IMG/VR virus record: IMGVR_UViG_3300024519_000003
Coordinates: 1-44,081 of that record
Direction: 5' to 3' (one strand)
DNA length: 44,081 nucleotides
Source: a virus
Shown piece by piece: positions 7,625-20,573 of this stretch. The number at the start of each line of letters is the position of its first letter. Positions within the stretch are counted from its first letter, which is position 1. Under the pieces are notes generated by a model. The model searched no databases and had not been told where the DNA came from. It worked only from the letters and a program-made list of their open reading frames with translations. The position numbers were made by a program, and so were the translations under genes.

Positions 7625-9837
7625 TATGATATAGCGCTAGTAGATAAAGCTCATGTTGTATTTACAAAAGTTCTTTTCCAGTAAGTTCAGTCAGGAGATT
7701 TTCAAACAATATCTTCATCAATAATTGATGTAACGCTCCAAGACACTCAGTCAACATTAGGCATAACTGTAGTATTCGAAAACTCAACATCAAGATCAGA
7801 ATCAACTACTATCTGCATAAAGTTTGTTTGATTTATGTTTTGGGTGATCGTATTACCCTCAAATGATCCCATCAAATTAACAATCCTAAACTGAAGTCAA
7901 GAAAGATCATTTCCATCAAAAGTAATTCAATACATAGTTACAAATTCAAAATCAGAACTAACTGTATTATTCCAGATACTTTTTGCATGTCATTTGACCG
8001 CAACAAATCATCAAGTGAAATCACTATCTCTAAATCAGTCTGTTACTTCAAGGTAATTCTTTTTAAACTCTCCTGTTGTATTCCACCCAGTGTTAGTATC
8101 TCATGGGTTTCATATCCAGAAATAATTTCATTCCATATTGTCTGTAACATTGAAGTAGCAATCTTCCATATTAGAACCCCTTAGGTGAAAGTAGTTATTT
8201 TCACAATTACCTGTAGGTGTATCTATTCTTACACCTTCAATGGAACCATCATAGAAGTTAAGGTTTTCAATATTAGTGTTTTCAAAATTAAATCCCGATA
8301 TAGAAGAATTTATTAAATTAAATCCTGAAAATGATCCATTTTCATTTGTTAGTCCTCAATCTATATCTCATCAAATTACTGTGTGTTTACTTATTCAAGA
8401 AACACAGAAAGAATAGACTAGTGAGGAATCATTTTTAACTATTATATCTTCACCTCCTTGTAGGTATACTCAAGCATGAAAACAGTTCTGTCCTATAGTA
8501 ATATTTTGAACCTCTCCCTCATAATGCAGACCACCCGAAAATCAATCAAATTCATATCAAATGACATCTGAAGCAAAGGTTGCATTTAATCAGACTATTC
8601 AGACTGAAGACCTAAACCCTTCTACATTACCATAATTATTAAATATAGGCACCTCCTGTATATCGTTTCAGTCAACTGTTATAGTTTTTGTAGTTGATCC
8701 CCATGATCAAGAAGAAGTTTCAGATATATCGTTTAGTTCATAAGATCAATAAGTAGATCATATACTATATCAAGCACTAGATGGATCTAATAATGCCCTA
8801 TTTAGGGCTGATCATCTAAAGTCGGCTGTATCATAATCTAATGTAGCACTTCATATTGTTACAAGATTAGACTGAATAGGGTCTTCTCTCCTGGTTATTC
8901 TTCCTTTGGTTACACCCAAAACAGCATTAGAGCTTTGGTCTGTATAATACTGATCATTGTTTCATATAACCAAAGAGAAGTCAAAAATAGATCAATTATT
9001 CTGATCTAAAGACAATATAGATATATCATAGTTATTACCTCAATTATCTACAACAGAAATATCTCCACCACCAATTAAATTGGTCATAGTATCATTAAAA
9101 TCCCAATAATCACCATTACTAAGATTTTCAAAAACGAATGCCCAACTAATATCTAAATCGAGAGCATTATCTAATGTTATGTTAAATCAAGCAGTAGTCA
9201 TATTAAATGAGGAAACTCATTGCAAGCTAGTAGTAAACACTGTTGATCACTCTCCCTCTTCATATGCTGAATAAGGAGTGGTTATAGTATTTGGTTCTAG
9301 TTGATATGAGATCAAATCATTAGGGAAATCTTTACTACTAGCGTATGGAGATAATTCATTTGTGCTTATAGCTATAACATCTAACTCTTCAACGCCTCAA
9401 GTAAATATAGTGTCCGTAACTGGATCTTTATATATTGTCTGAAAGTCAGTTATAGTATATAATTGTCAAATCTCTAATAAATTCGAATCTTTCAAAACTA
9501 TTATTTCAGAGTGTGTTTTACGTACGTTAAGGGAAGTAGAAGATGATCAACTCATAACCATCCAGCGACTAATTCAATCTGATTGAACAATATATGATGC
9601 ATCAAGTGTTGGTGTAATTGTGTCTAATGTATCACCTCAAGTTGTGGCGAATGTGATAGTATTTGTTACATCTATAAACTTAAGTGTAAACTCATAGAAT
9701 CAAGTTATTGCTGCTGGGAATGTTACAGTGAATGCTCCTCCTGATGAATCTAATTTAGATGTATTATCGTTTATTCAAAGTGTAATATTTCATGTAATCG
9801 CTTTAACTTTTTGGAGCGATGCTCTTATATTTACCAT
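7624..9837 (-). CDS. Large tail fibre / spike-like protein
   Basis: 737 aa, dense in TGA=Gly, Ser, Thr, Asn and Asp, typical of beta-helical fibres. The N-terminal 110 residues form a beta-rich head. A region around residue 140 (GQLYTITDFQT) matches a motif seen in many phage tail-fibre proteins. The remainder is repetitive beta structure. Probably contacts the host surface. No catalytic motif was spotted. Confidence 0.75.
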
Positions 9838-9859
9838 TATTAATACTTAATAAGTAAAA

Positions 9860-10204
9860 TTAGTTAAACAATCCTTGTGCATCAAATTGCTCAACTATTG
9901 ATTGTGTTATATTTGGACAAGCCTCAGCTTTTGTTATATTTGCAACATCTTGAAATTCACAAGTCTCCATTGCTTGCGACCTTAGAGCGTTATAATCAAA
10001 ATCTCAGTCATTAGAATTTCATACACAAACATATTGTCCTGTTTTCTTTCAATCTCAGTCCTTAGTTGTGACTATTCATCCTATAACAATTTGTCTATAG
10101 CCTCAGTTTTCGAAAAACTCACATCCATCAATATCGAACTCTCTTGTATCTCATTCGTTACCAGCTTTTGGATTAGCTGGGTTATTTGATATTGTTATAA
10201 TCAT
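9860..10204 (-). CDS. Small fibre-region protein, unknown
   Basis: 114 aa, acidic, Gly-rich (about half TGA) in the first 75 residues (DIDGCEFFENGGYRQIVIGG), with a helical C-terminus. Six Cys. It lies between two fibre genes in the same direction, so perhaps a fibre tip or assembly protein. No family recognised. Confidence 0.7.
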
Positions 10205-10220
10205 TTTGATATATTAAAAA

Positions 10221-11447
10221 CTAAAGATTAGCAGCAATAACATCATTATTGACTACTTGATTTACTACTCAACTTGTGTCATATGGCTTACTCATTAAAC
10301 ATGATGACTTTAAAGTTAATCAATTTATCGTTCAAGTTGGTCGATCAATAGACTCAGGAGCACTAATGGTAAGTATATTATTATAAGAGGTTACTTTTGC
10401 TGCTCATGCAGCTCATCATACAGCATTAAAACTCATCAAGGTTCAACCTCATGTTGTGGCAATAGTGTTGTTTTTTAGGTTTAATTGGCTAACCGCTAAT
10501 CCACCAAACACATTAGCACTAGATACTATATTACATTGCTCTATATCTATAATAGTATCTGAATCTAAACTACTTATTAAACCAGCCACACTACAGTTTC
10601 ATATTCTCTTAAATTCATGTATTTTTGTTTGTCATGGGCTTACAGGATTTCAAGAAACTAATATGCCTGTAGATATAATACGACCAATATCGTGCAAAGT
10701 AACAATTAATTGAGAGGCAGTTGGTGATTTTAATGTTCAAGTAACAGGTTGTACAATATCAACGTTTGATATATATAATGATGATCCATTAGCTGGAATT
10801 GTTCATTCTGCATCTCAAGCAAAAACAGATAAATTTTTTACGCTTGTTATTGTTCCTTGTAGGGTTCAAGTATATTTTGATCTAACAAATCACGAAGAAG
10901 CTCCCCTAGTGAATGTATCTTGAGTTTTATCTCATGATAAATATTGAATATTTCAATTAATATTTCATGTAAGTATTGAATTGCGAAGTATTATTGATTT
11001 AAGAGATGCTCATGTAATATTTTCTGTGAAGTCTCAATTAAGAACATACACATATCACAAAAAAGGCGTTGCTGTAACTGCTGCTTGTATAGTCGAAAAC
11101 GGCTTGCTTGCATCACCTACTTGTGCTATTGCATTGTCTCAATTTGGAGTAACTATAGAAGTAGTTGGTCAAATAGGTACTGTATGGGTAGATGTTAATT
11201 GATTTAATAATATTTTCTTGTGATCTCAAGTACTAGTATCATAGATAGCTACATAATCAGTCGCATCATCTGGTGTAGGATCAGCTACTAATCAATTAAT
11301 ATCTAATTTTATAGGAGTCGCTAAAGAACCATCTCCTTGTACTCATTCTGTTGTGTTTTGTCCTCAAGCAATCGGAGTAGATCAACTTGGTGCATCCGTA
11401 AACAAATCTTCTTCTACTAGTTGTCATATATCAACACGTACATTCAT
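10221..11447 (-). CDS. Tail fibre with beta-helix domain
   Basis: 408 aa. N-terminal attachment region, then NAIAQVGDASKPFSTIQAA, the standard entry motif of parallel beta-helix tail fibres, followed by repeated short strands (GDFTENITG, KSIILRNS, SGDKTQDTFT). Many glycines are TGA. Likely a receptor-binding or depolymerising fibre, but no catalytic residues can be assigned. Confidence 0.85.
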
Positions 11448-11473
11448 TGGTGTATGTTGTTAATTATAAAATA

Positions 11474-11737
11474 TTATGCGTATATATAAGTTCCTCTATC
11501 ATCCCAAACTAGAAATTCAGTAGTGTAATATTTTCCTGTCGCTGGATCTACTGGTTTTAGTACTTCTCCCGTTCCATTTACTCTATAAATTTTCCAACAT
11601 TTTTCTCCTGTTCTTAAAGATACAGGCGTTTCACCTGCAGCTATTTTTCCTACAATAGTATCTCCCGCAAATGTTGTAGAGTCTGTCCATGGCATTTCTT
11701 CTCTATTTAGATTCAAGACATCGATTACTGGTTTCAT
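11474..11737 (-). CDS. Small structural protein, UGA-free
   Basis: 87 aa, soluble, beta-rich (KIAAGETPVSLRTGEK, KYYTTEFLVWDDRGTYIY). All eight glycines are GGN and none is TGA, like the major capsid and decoration proteins, which suggests high expression. Between two fibre genes. Perhaps an abundant tail or fibre adaptor. No family recognised. Confidence 0.75.
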   Translation of the reverse strand: MKPVIDVLNLNREEMPWTDSTTFAGDTIVGKIAAGETPVSLRTGEKCWKIYRVNGTGEVLKPVDPATGKYYTTEFLVWDDRGTYIYA

Positions 11738-11770
11738 GTTATAATTGTATAATGTAAATATTTAGTTAGC

Positions 11771-11792
11771 GACCAATACCTAAGTACTGGTC
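11771..11792 (-). terminator. Hairpin downstream of long tail fibre gene
   Basis: Nine-pair stem GACCAGTAC/GTATTGGTC with loop TTAG in the leftward transcript, between the 734-aa fibre gene and the UGA-free 87-aa gene. Only a loose T/A-rich tail follows, so it may be an attenuator or a stability hairpin. Confidence 0.5.
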
Positions 11793-11802
11793 ACCTTTAT
11801 AA

Positions 11803-14007
11803 TTAGAAGTAATATGTTGTTCCTGATGAAGCACCAGTAAGTCATGTATCACCTACAGTTAATGTATTTGCTATGGTGTCCCAATTAAATCTATATTGAG
11901 GAGCTCATATATTAAACAAACCAGTGTCTTCATATATTCCTTTTCTAAGGTATATATTAGTTACAGGTCAGATCTGTATCCACAATAGTTCAGTATTTGC
12001 TGGAACTGCAAGAACCTGTGTCGCTCATGATCAAACAGTCCAAGATCATGTACTTATCAAGGCTGGATTAGCAATTCATGTAACTGGTCATGTGAATGTA
12101 GTTGTCCCATTTATTACAGTATTACCATTTAATATTGTAGTACCGTTATTGATAATTGTACTAGTATCATCAAATACATTAGTAACACCGTTATTTGTTT
12201 CATATGTGTTATTGTTTTCTGTAATATCTCCGTTATGGATATGGATTTTATTATCATAATTATTTACTGATACTCCATTATACCAACACAACGGATCTAC
12301 TGCTGCGAATGTAAAGAATCAAGGTGTTCAAGCAGTAATACTAACAGTTAGATCTCATGCTGCCCAAGATGTTGTAATTTCTCCTATATCTGTTGGTGTT
12401 ACGAAACTAACCACTTGACCGCTTCAATCTAATACAGTTTTAATTGTCTTAGTAACGACTGGATCGACTGTATTATCATATTCTATAATCACCTCTGCTC
12501 GTTGTGTTAATGGAGCTGCAGTATAGGGTGTCGCAAATGCAGGTGCTACCTCACACGAAATTTGATTAGGCGTATCTGAGAAGTTTTGTGTTATCTGTGT
12601 ATAGTTCATAGTAGAACCATCATAATTTGACACATAGTTACTATCAAAGTTTTCAGTCCCTGTTGTTGTAGCGTTATTGTAGTTTGTTGTTGATCAGTTA
12701 TAGTTTGATTGATAGTTACTGTCATAGTTTTCAGTAGAACCGTTATAATTAGATACATAACCAGCATCAAATATTTGGCTTCCTGTAGTAGTTACTCAAC
12801 CCATATTAATTGTAGGTGTTGGTAATGCTGTATAACTAATAACACTTTCATCAATAGTATCTGCATTTACTCATACAGAGAATACTAGTTTATTACCTAC
12901 TGATACTGGAGTATTTAAATAGTTAATACCACCTGCTCATCCTCAAGTACCTTCATTAGTTACCCAAGTAGATCAGTCCCAGATATATATATTTCCATCA
13001 GCTGGATCAAAACGTCATTCTCATACTACTGTTCCAGGTGCTACAGGTATTCATGTAGTTACAGGAAATACAGATGGAGAAATAACTAGATTCCAAACAG
13101 CTCAATCTCGGATATATAATGCGTTATTTGTATAATCAATATATAGATCACCTAGACTAGTTCCTGTTACTACTCAGTTTGGATTACCTGATCACGCAAT
13201 TACAGCTACTCAACCTGGTACTCAACCTGTCCCTACAAGTGTCCAATATCAAAGAGCTAGATCTGCAGCAAACGAACCACTAGATTGATGATTTACTGTA
13301 CATAGATACAAATTACCTCCAAATACTACTGTTGATCTAATGTCGTATGTAGTAGATGAAACGAAATTAAATCTATAATAATTGATAGATGGTCACCATA
13401 CTTGACAAAGCGACGCTTTCCAGATTAAATCTGTTTTATTAGTAATTTTTTTGATAATATCATTATCGTCACTATCTTGTATTACGAAAAGATCGTCCAA
13501 ATGTTGTTGGATATCTGATTTCTCTACCAAAGGAGTGAAATTTCCTGGTGTTGTAGATAATTGTTTATCATTTGTAACGTTACCTATACCAATATTAGCT
13601 GGAGTAGTGTTATGTGGATTAGCAAAATCTGTCAAATGATTAGATGCTGCATTTAGTTCTAGTACAGCAGTATCGGTAAAATCATTTGCAGTTCTAACTC
13701 GTGTCGTTCAATTTGGTACATCATCTTGATCTAATGCAACGACTCATGTTTGTCAATTTACACTATCAACGGAGTTTACTTCAGCTCAAGTTTGTATTGA
13801 CGCTAATTTAACTCTCTCTCATGGTGTTTGGTATAGATTCGTCGCTCATTCAGGCAAAAAGTCAGTATTGTTTGATGGCAATCACGCCAATACTACTGCT
13901 CAGGGCGTATTTTTCTTTAATTGATCAGAATCACTAGTATCAGAGAACATAATGTTATCCGTATTATCTGGTGCAGCTGTTGGCACTCCTGTTGGAAATA
14001 CTGTCAT
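11803..14007 (-). CDS. Long tail fibre protein
   Basis: 734 aa. Near residue 80 it carries VNSVDSVNGQTGVVALD-QDDVPNGTTR, the hallmark repeat of many phage tail fibres. The middle has degenerate repeats of a DSNYxSNYxGSTxNY unit (about residues 410-470), and then Asn/Thr-Gly repeats (NNGTTILNGNTVINGTTTF) typical of trimeric fibre shafts. TGA encodes many glycines. Start overlaps the stop of the 47-aa gene. Role: host recognition. Confidence 0.88.
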
Positions 14008-14008
14008 C

Positions 14009-14152
14009 TTACTGTCGGTTTGGGTTAAATGGTATTGATGGTCAAATGAAATAGATTACATCATTATTAACGTCTTCTATCTCTACTAAGTTTACGTCTT
14101 CTAGTGGATATAAATCTGTATATGCCACTGTAGTCACTGGTGTTCGTGTCAT
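14009..14152 (-). CDS. Small fibre-leader protein
   Basis: 47 aa, acidic, TPVTTVAYTDLYPLEDVNLV, ending NPNRQ with a TAA that overlaps the fibre ATG (TAAGATG). Resembles the N-terminal attachment segment of fibres, so it could be a separated anchor or a small tail protein translated together with the fibre. One TGA. Confidence 0.65.
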
Positions 14153-14158
14153 ATTTTT

Positions 14159-14191
14159 TCTTATAATAATAAAGCCCCTTAGAAAAGGGGC
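14159..14191 (-). terminator. Terminator before tail-fibre genes
   Basis: GCCCCTT-TTCT-AAGGGGC stem in the leftward direction, followed by a T-rich tail (TTTATTATTATAA). Separates the large virion-protein operon from the fibre genes, implying a separate fibre promoter or partial read-through. Confidence 0.75.
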
Positions 14192-14194
14192 ACG

Positions 14195-14247
14195 TTGTAG
14201 TAGACGCACGTAGGGGGTGTACGTCTATTACAACACACCCCTACATG
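14195..14247. promoter_or_regulatory. Pseudoknot-capable RNA structure before the fibre genes
   Basis: A 12-pair hairpin (14195-14206 with 14222-14233) has a 15-base loop, CACGTAGGGGGTGTA. The loop is complementary to ACACCCCTACATG just outside the stem (about 14235-14247). This gives an H-type pseudoknot or two alternative folds beside the terminator. Wobble positions do not decide the strand. Likely an expression-control element for the fibre mRNA. Confidence 0.55.
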
Positions 14248-14286
14248 TATTGCTTTAATAGTATCTTTATTTTGTTTTATTTCAAT

Positions 14287-14505
14287 CTAATTGTTTTCAA
14301 GATCATATAATCTATCTTCAGCCCATATCATATATTTTTTTAAATCCTCTATTTCATAGTAATTGTTGCCGTTTAACGTGGTTTGTGAGTCTAACAAGTC
14401 ATTTGTCTCATATATCTGATCTTGTAAGTTACTTATCCTATTGTTGGTTGTTATATAGAATACTATCATCCCAATAACTCACATCCATATTAATAATTTA
14501 TCCAT
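14287..14505 (-). CDS. Small membrane-anchored coiled-coil protein
   Basis: 72 aa: an N-terminal membrane segment (residues 3-20, two glycines, one as TGA) and an Asn/Glu/Leu coiled coil. Follows the 1020-aa virion protein. Unknown role, perhaps tail assembly or superinfection control. Confidence 0.65.
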
Positions 14506-14603
14506 ATTTTCCCTACTTAATAATAAATACTTTTAATACTTCTTTTTACCTTTTTTCTTAGATTTTACTCATCACTTCTTACGTGATTTTATTATTGCCT
14601 ATC

Positions 14604-17600
14604 TTATATTATAGAGATTGAATCTTTATTAAATATAACTACCTCTTTTTCTCCAGGTAGATATACTCAATCATATCCTTTAGCCTGTAGTTTTTTTATT
14701 ATAGGATTTAAGTCTTCTGCATAATAAGTTACATCTGTAGTTGCTAACTTCAACTCTCTATTAGGCTTAATCTCTAAGACCTCTCCTCCATCTGCAAAGC
14801 GAGCAGCTTCCTTCTTATCGACCGAGAAACTTATACTATTTTGAGGTAGTCAAGAACCACCACCTCTTCTAAGTTCATCAATCTCTGACCCTAATTTAAA
14901 TCATCATGCTTTGATATCCGCAGCATTCTTTGTACTGGTACCATGGAATAACCTATTTATATCTATATCATAATCCCTAAATTCAGATACCTTAATTGCA
15001 TTTGCTTTCTCTTTCTTTAAACGTTCCTTTTCTTTGGCTTTAATTTCTTCCATTTTTTCTTTTCTAGTTTTAGGTATTTTCTTTGGTTTTGTAGGCACAC
15101 TTGGTTGTTGCTCTTCTATAAATCTTCTTACCTTACTTCTTTCTAATAATCACTTATTCGCATTACCTTTAATCTCTATAAGATCTTCATCCGTTAATGA
15201 ATCAAAGAATTTATTGAAATCTTCAGCTTTTGGTCAAATATCCTTAGCTCTCTGTTTTAGTGAGTCTAATCATTTTTTAGGTTCAGGTTTCGGCGTAAAT
15301 GTACCTCTTAGTTGCATTGGGTCGTTTGTAGTTCTTGTTATTCCAGGTTGATTAAACATTCATGGAAAGCCCTGGGTTTTATTGAATTTACCTGGCGTAT
15401 CTTGCAATGGTGTTATTGCTTGAGATAGTGTTGTTTGAAGTTTAGTTTTAGCCTTTTTTGCATCTGATCATTTATCTATAGCATTTTTTGCTTTTTTAAT
15501 CGCTCCACGTAGTTTTATTATTTTACTAGGATCAAACTCAAATCAAGATCAATCTAGCTTCTTTGCCATAGCTAATAATGCCTTATCTGGATCTCCAAGA
15601 ATTTTCTCTCCTATTGATGATAATATTCTACCTACTAATTCAATTGGTCTTCATAAAAAAGCAGATTTTGCTATTCAACCTATCTCGCTTGTAGTATCTA
15701 ATAATGACTTAACTGTATTATCTCAATACTTAGTAGCAAAATGCTTAGCTATTCTTGCTTCACTACCCCAATCACGACCAACCAATTCCCCAAACTCTTT
15801 AATATCCCTATCTACATCTCATGCTGCAGGTGAAAATAACTTCTTAATAGCAGATATCGTCTCTGTTCATGTCTTTTCTTTCATAAATAATGGCTTAAAT
15901 CTGTTCTTCATATTGGCTAATTTGCTATATTCAGCATTAAGTTCTTTATATTGTCATCACAATCATAATTGGTCATCTATTTTACCAACTATATCTTGTT
16001 TAATTTCTTCTAGGCTAGATATCAAGTTTTTGTTTTTCTTGATTTGACCTGCTGTTGTCATTTTGTTTTGATATATTTTATTCATATCATTAATTCTTTC
16101 TATTGCATCAAACAAGTTATCACTCTTTAATACCTTGTTCCTAATTTCCAAAACTGCACTAATATCTACTGGCGACAGATCCGCCGACACACTCGCTCAT
16201 TTAACAGGAATTAGGTCTCAATCAACAAACTTAGCGTTATATTTATCTGAAAGAATATTATCAAGCTTACTTATAGATCAGGTTGGATCAAAATCTACAT
16301 TATCTCATTTTTTAATAGTATCTTTTAGTGCTCCTATTTGCTTTCAAACCGCTTTCATTGGCTCTTCTATGAAATTCTTGTATTTAATATTCATTTCATC
16401 CGTTACTCATAATAGGGCTGATTTTTTATTAACATCTTTTTGTCTAGCTTTAGCCATAGATAGATACTTAGCAGCTTGACCTTCTCATACATTACCAATC
16501 GCTGTTTTAACTTGTTCATCCATTGGGTATCTTAACATCTCTTGTTGCAATCCCTTCAATGCTTTCTTAGGTGCTGTGATAATCTTTGGCACACCAGGCA
16601 TTACTTTACCCATTCATGCTTTACCAACATCTAATGCTTTATTTCATAGATCACCTGCTGTTTCAATAGTCTTTCATATACCTTTCGTTACTGTCTTTCA
16701 AATCGCTCATCTAGCTGCTCAAGCACCTCACAGTGTTGCCACATCCAATGCACCAAATAAACCTCACATAGCACTTCATATATCTTTAGCTGCTTCTGGA
16801 TGCTTAGCAACCCAAGACAAAGTCTGCTCTACGGGTGCCGAAGTAGCTATGCTCTCCATTATTTCTTTAGCTCACTCTGACTCCATAGCCACATAAATAT
16901 CTCTACTAGTTAGTCATTTATTAGTCAAATTATCAACAAATTCCATTACTCACATACCTGCTTCTCCAACAAGACTACCAGCCACATTACCTAAATATCA
17001 AAAATTAGCCAGTATAGATTTTGCATTTTGTTTTAATTGTTGCCCAAAAGTATCATCATTCATTTTTGATATTTCGTCCTGTCTCTCAGCTAACTTGTTT
17101 GTAAGTTTTGCTACAGTACTTCAATAATTAGATGCCCTAGACATCAAATCTAATCAAATCCTTTTTGCAGTTCACATCTTATATTCCTCTAATGCCGCCT
17201 CGTTTCCTTGGTTCTTTTCGATATAGAATAGAGCCCTTTTGGCTGGGTCTGCATCTTGTGGTAATCACATTTCCGCACTAGCTTTTTGTGCTATCTTATC
17301 AATATTGGCTGGATCTATCCCATATCTTTTTTCCATATCAATTGCGATATTATCATACATACGCTCTTGTCTTATTGGATCGGAGATTGGTGCTTGCTCC
17401 ATAGGTTGCTGAGTTTGTTGTGGTGATTGTATCGATTGCTGAGGCTGTTGCACTGGTTGTTGAGCTGGTATTGGTGACGACATCGGAGTTTGTATGTCTT
17501 GTAGTCACAACAAAGGATTTGCTGGCTGTTGTATTGCTGGTTGCTGAACTTGTCATTGAGGTTGCTCCATAACTGGTGCTTGTATGTCTTGTATACCTAG

Positions 17601-17666
17601 TAATGGTGTTTGCTTCATCATATCACCAAATCCTTTTGATATATCTATTTGTGGTAATTCTGCCAT
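14604..17666 (-). CDS. Large virion protein with C-terminal ADP-ribosyltransferase-like domain
   Basis: 1020 aa in one TGA=Gly frame. Residues 1-110 are Gln/Pro-rich and disordered. The middle contains Ala/Gly-rich hydrophobic stretches (about 240-310, perhaps membrane-active) and long helices. Residues about 900-1020 look like an ADP-ribosyltransferase fold: LFHGTS with H908, SISFSVDKKEAARFA, then GYDGVYLPGEKEVVIF with the candidate catalytic Glu near 1006-1008. Position among head-tail genes suggests an internal or ejected protein that enters the host with DNA. The ART activity is inferred. It could also be an inactive fold used in assembly. Confidence 0.8.
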
Positions 17667-17681
17667 AATCTATATTAGTAA

Positions 17682-20573
17682 CTAAAATCTATTATCTATA
17701 TCTGAACTGAAACTTGCAAATTCTTGTAGGTTGTTTTGTTGGTTCATTATTTGTTGTTGCTCTTGTTCTTGTTGTTGTCTTTGTGTAGCTGCTTCTGGAT
17801 TAAAAGACAATCAATAGTTCTCTGCTTTTGCTCACACATTCTCATTAAATGTCCTTCTAGCATTTTCCATTTGCTTCTTAAGAAAGCTTTTTGATCTAAA
17901 TTTTGCTCACAATGATCAAGGAGTAATACCTAAAACATTTTCCATTATTACTAGATCTGGTCAGTTCAGTACTCATAGATTATATATTTCTTTACCCTTT
18001 AATAGAATATCTTGATATAATTGATTCATTTCTGTTTTAACTACTCAAGGCATCACCTCACCTCCGTATCTATCTATCAATGAGATCATTCTTTCAAATG
18101 ATGGTTGGGCTTCTGCCGCAAAATCTATACTCTCATTTAGTTTTTGTTTTAATTTAGAGTCAGACCTAGCAAACAATCAAGGGTTTTTTAATTCAAATCA
18201 TTTCACCGCATAATCATCTCTAATTAGACTTGCATATGCTTTATTGGCTTGTTTATCAAACTCTCATAATGACGAAAATCACATCGCTTTCAATACTTCG
18301 CTATTTGGAGTCTTATTTTCTTCTACCCAAGACATAATAGTTGGTCAATATGAACTTAGGTCTTTATGGCTTGCTGCCATATTCTTCAATGATGCGTCTG
18401 TATCTTTAACAGACATCATATTTCAATTCTGGTCATACATTTCAACACTAGCATGAACACCCTTATGATTGAGATCTGGTCTCAATAATTTACCATCTTT
18501 ACGTACCCAAACCCATTGATTTGTATTAGGGTCAATTGTTTTAACATTACCTGTATTACCGATAAATCACACAGTCTCCCCTGCTCATACTGGAATATTT
18601 AGCGATGTTTTACCTGTAAAGCTTGGATCAAGTCATAAATGAGCCAATGTTTTTTCATCTAAATGATCTACATCCATCTTTCTTCCATCTGATAATCTCA
18701 TACGAACTCTGATATTTCACGTGCTGTGTCTTTCAGCTCATACAATAGTTCAATCTATAGGTGCTTTAAATCATGTTCCTTTTGGTGCTGGATAATCTGC
18801 TCCTCTATTTCATTCATAATCATTTGGTGTTTGTCTAAATAAGTCAAACGTATCATCAGTAATTTCTACATATCATGGTGATGTTTGTCATGCTATAGGG
18901 TTTGCACCTACAGGTATATCATACCTACCAGATTCTGCGTTAAATTGATATGTATTATCTCAAACTTTAACTGTTTTCATCATATCAGATGCACTATATC
19001 ATCCAACTTGTTGTTGAAACCTAGATTGTTGCGACATAGTACCTAATATTTGTTGAGGTGTATATCCTTGCTCTAGTGCACCACTAATAATATTTATATC
19101 ATCACCATTAGGTGTTCACATTTGAGCTAATGTATTATATATTAATCCTTCTTGATAATTTTTATACATATCTGAATATCATTCAGGTATTTGTCACGTA
19201 ACTTCCATTTGTTTTAAATCCTCAGATGATGTTCCAAATAACGCAACTCATCAGTTCGCTTGTAGAAAATCCATAGATTGTTTTTGTTGTGCTAGTTTTC
19301 TTTGTAGTTCTTGCTCTCTTTCTTGTCTAATTCTCTCATAATCACCAACCTTAGCTTGGCGTTCAGCTAACTTAGTTTGTAGCTTATTATCAATACTTAT
19401 TTGTCTATCGTAAACAAAAGCATTTAATGCTGACTTAGAAATACTTGTAGGAAATTCTGCTTCAATATCTGTTTTAACATTTTTTAATTCTTGTTGCAAC
19501 CCAGCTATTTCTTCATCTACTCAACTAATCTCTCCAGACAATGTAGTCAACTTATCGTCAGATGCTATGCTTTTAATTTCTTGTTTGGTGGCTTTGTCTG
19601 GATCAGCAATACCCAAAGACTCCTTAACACTGTCTGTTGTAGTAGTTGGGGCTTCTGTTGTTATTGGTTTGCCAGAAACTACATCATTAAATTCTTGTGT
19701 TTTTTGGTCTTCTTGTTGTTTTGCTAGTGCTTGTTTGTATTTATCAGAATTCATAACCGCCTCCCTAACTGATACTGGAAGTTTAGATGATTTCATAGCC
19801 TCCAACATAGTATTGTCATCAAAAGCCATTATTCCGTCTGTTATTTTTTGGTTTCTTAGTATCTCTTCTTGTGACATAGCCACTTCATCCATACCAGTCT
19901 CTTCAAATCTTTTAGATAAGAAATTCATAGCTTCTTGTGCTAACTCTGGAGTTCATCAAACCTCTGCAAGCTTTTCTATAATTTGTTTTCTTGTAGATGG
20001 ATCAATTTCATTCCCTTTAGCAATAGAATCATTAATCATCTTATAGGCCTTGTCTGCTAGTTTCATTGATGCAGATACTGTACTTTTTTCTATACCTCAA
20101 ATTTGACCAGTAGGCTGACCTGCTGGAATAGTTGGATCTAGTGTTTGATCAACAACTGGTTGTTGCACTACTGGTTGCTGAGTTTGTTGTGGTGCTGGTT
20201 GTTGGTATCTAGTTTGAGGTACTTGTTTTTGTTGCACTGGTTGTGTATCTCTCTGCACTGGAGCTGGAGATTGTTGTGTATTTGGATTATATAACGACTG
20301 ATTTTGTTGTGGATTGTATGGTGATATATTACCTTCAGACATCATTTTTTGTTCTTTGACAATCGGAGAACTATTGATATCAGACTGCATTTTCCCATTA
20401 GTTAATGAGACTGCATCTAAGTTATTATCAAAAGTAGGAGTAGGTGCCACTGCCCCTGCTTCTACATCTGCTCATTTAAATCCAGAAACCGTATCATTAA
20501 TCAATGGTTGTCATAAGTCTTTTGCTTTTGTTCCTCTTACTACCTCTGTTGGGCTCATGTTTGTGTCTGCCAT
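17682..20573 (-). CDS. Large virion protein with degenerate M23/LytM peptidase-like domain
   Basis: 963 aa. Residues 60-160 are Gln/Pro-rich, like the N-terminus of the following 1020-aa protein. Helical middle (190-480). Residues about 585-715 fit the M23 (LytM) fold: GNRGADYPAPKGTGF, APIDGTIVGAE, DVDHLDE (H637), ETVGFIGNTG, HKGVHASVEM. The first-motif metal-binding His is replaced by Asn589, though Asp593 remains, and the HxH motif is HAS. Catalysis is therefore doubtful. Likely a structural or cell-wall-binding part of the ejection apparatus. Confidence 0.8.

Noticed and set aside
14533-14603. Lys-rich reading frame after the ART-domain gene (KSRKKGGVKSKKKGKKKY)
   Set aside because: No start codon, and a TAG in the same frame upstream blocks a frameshift extension from the large gene.
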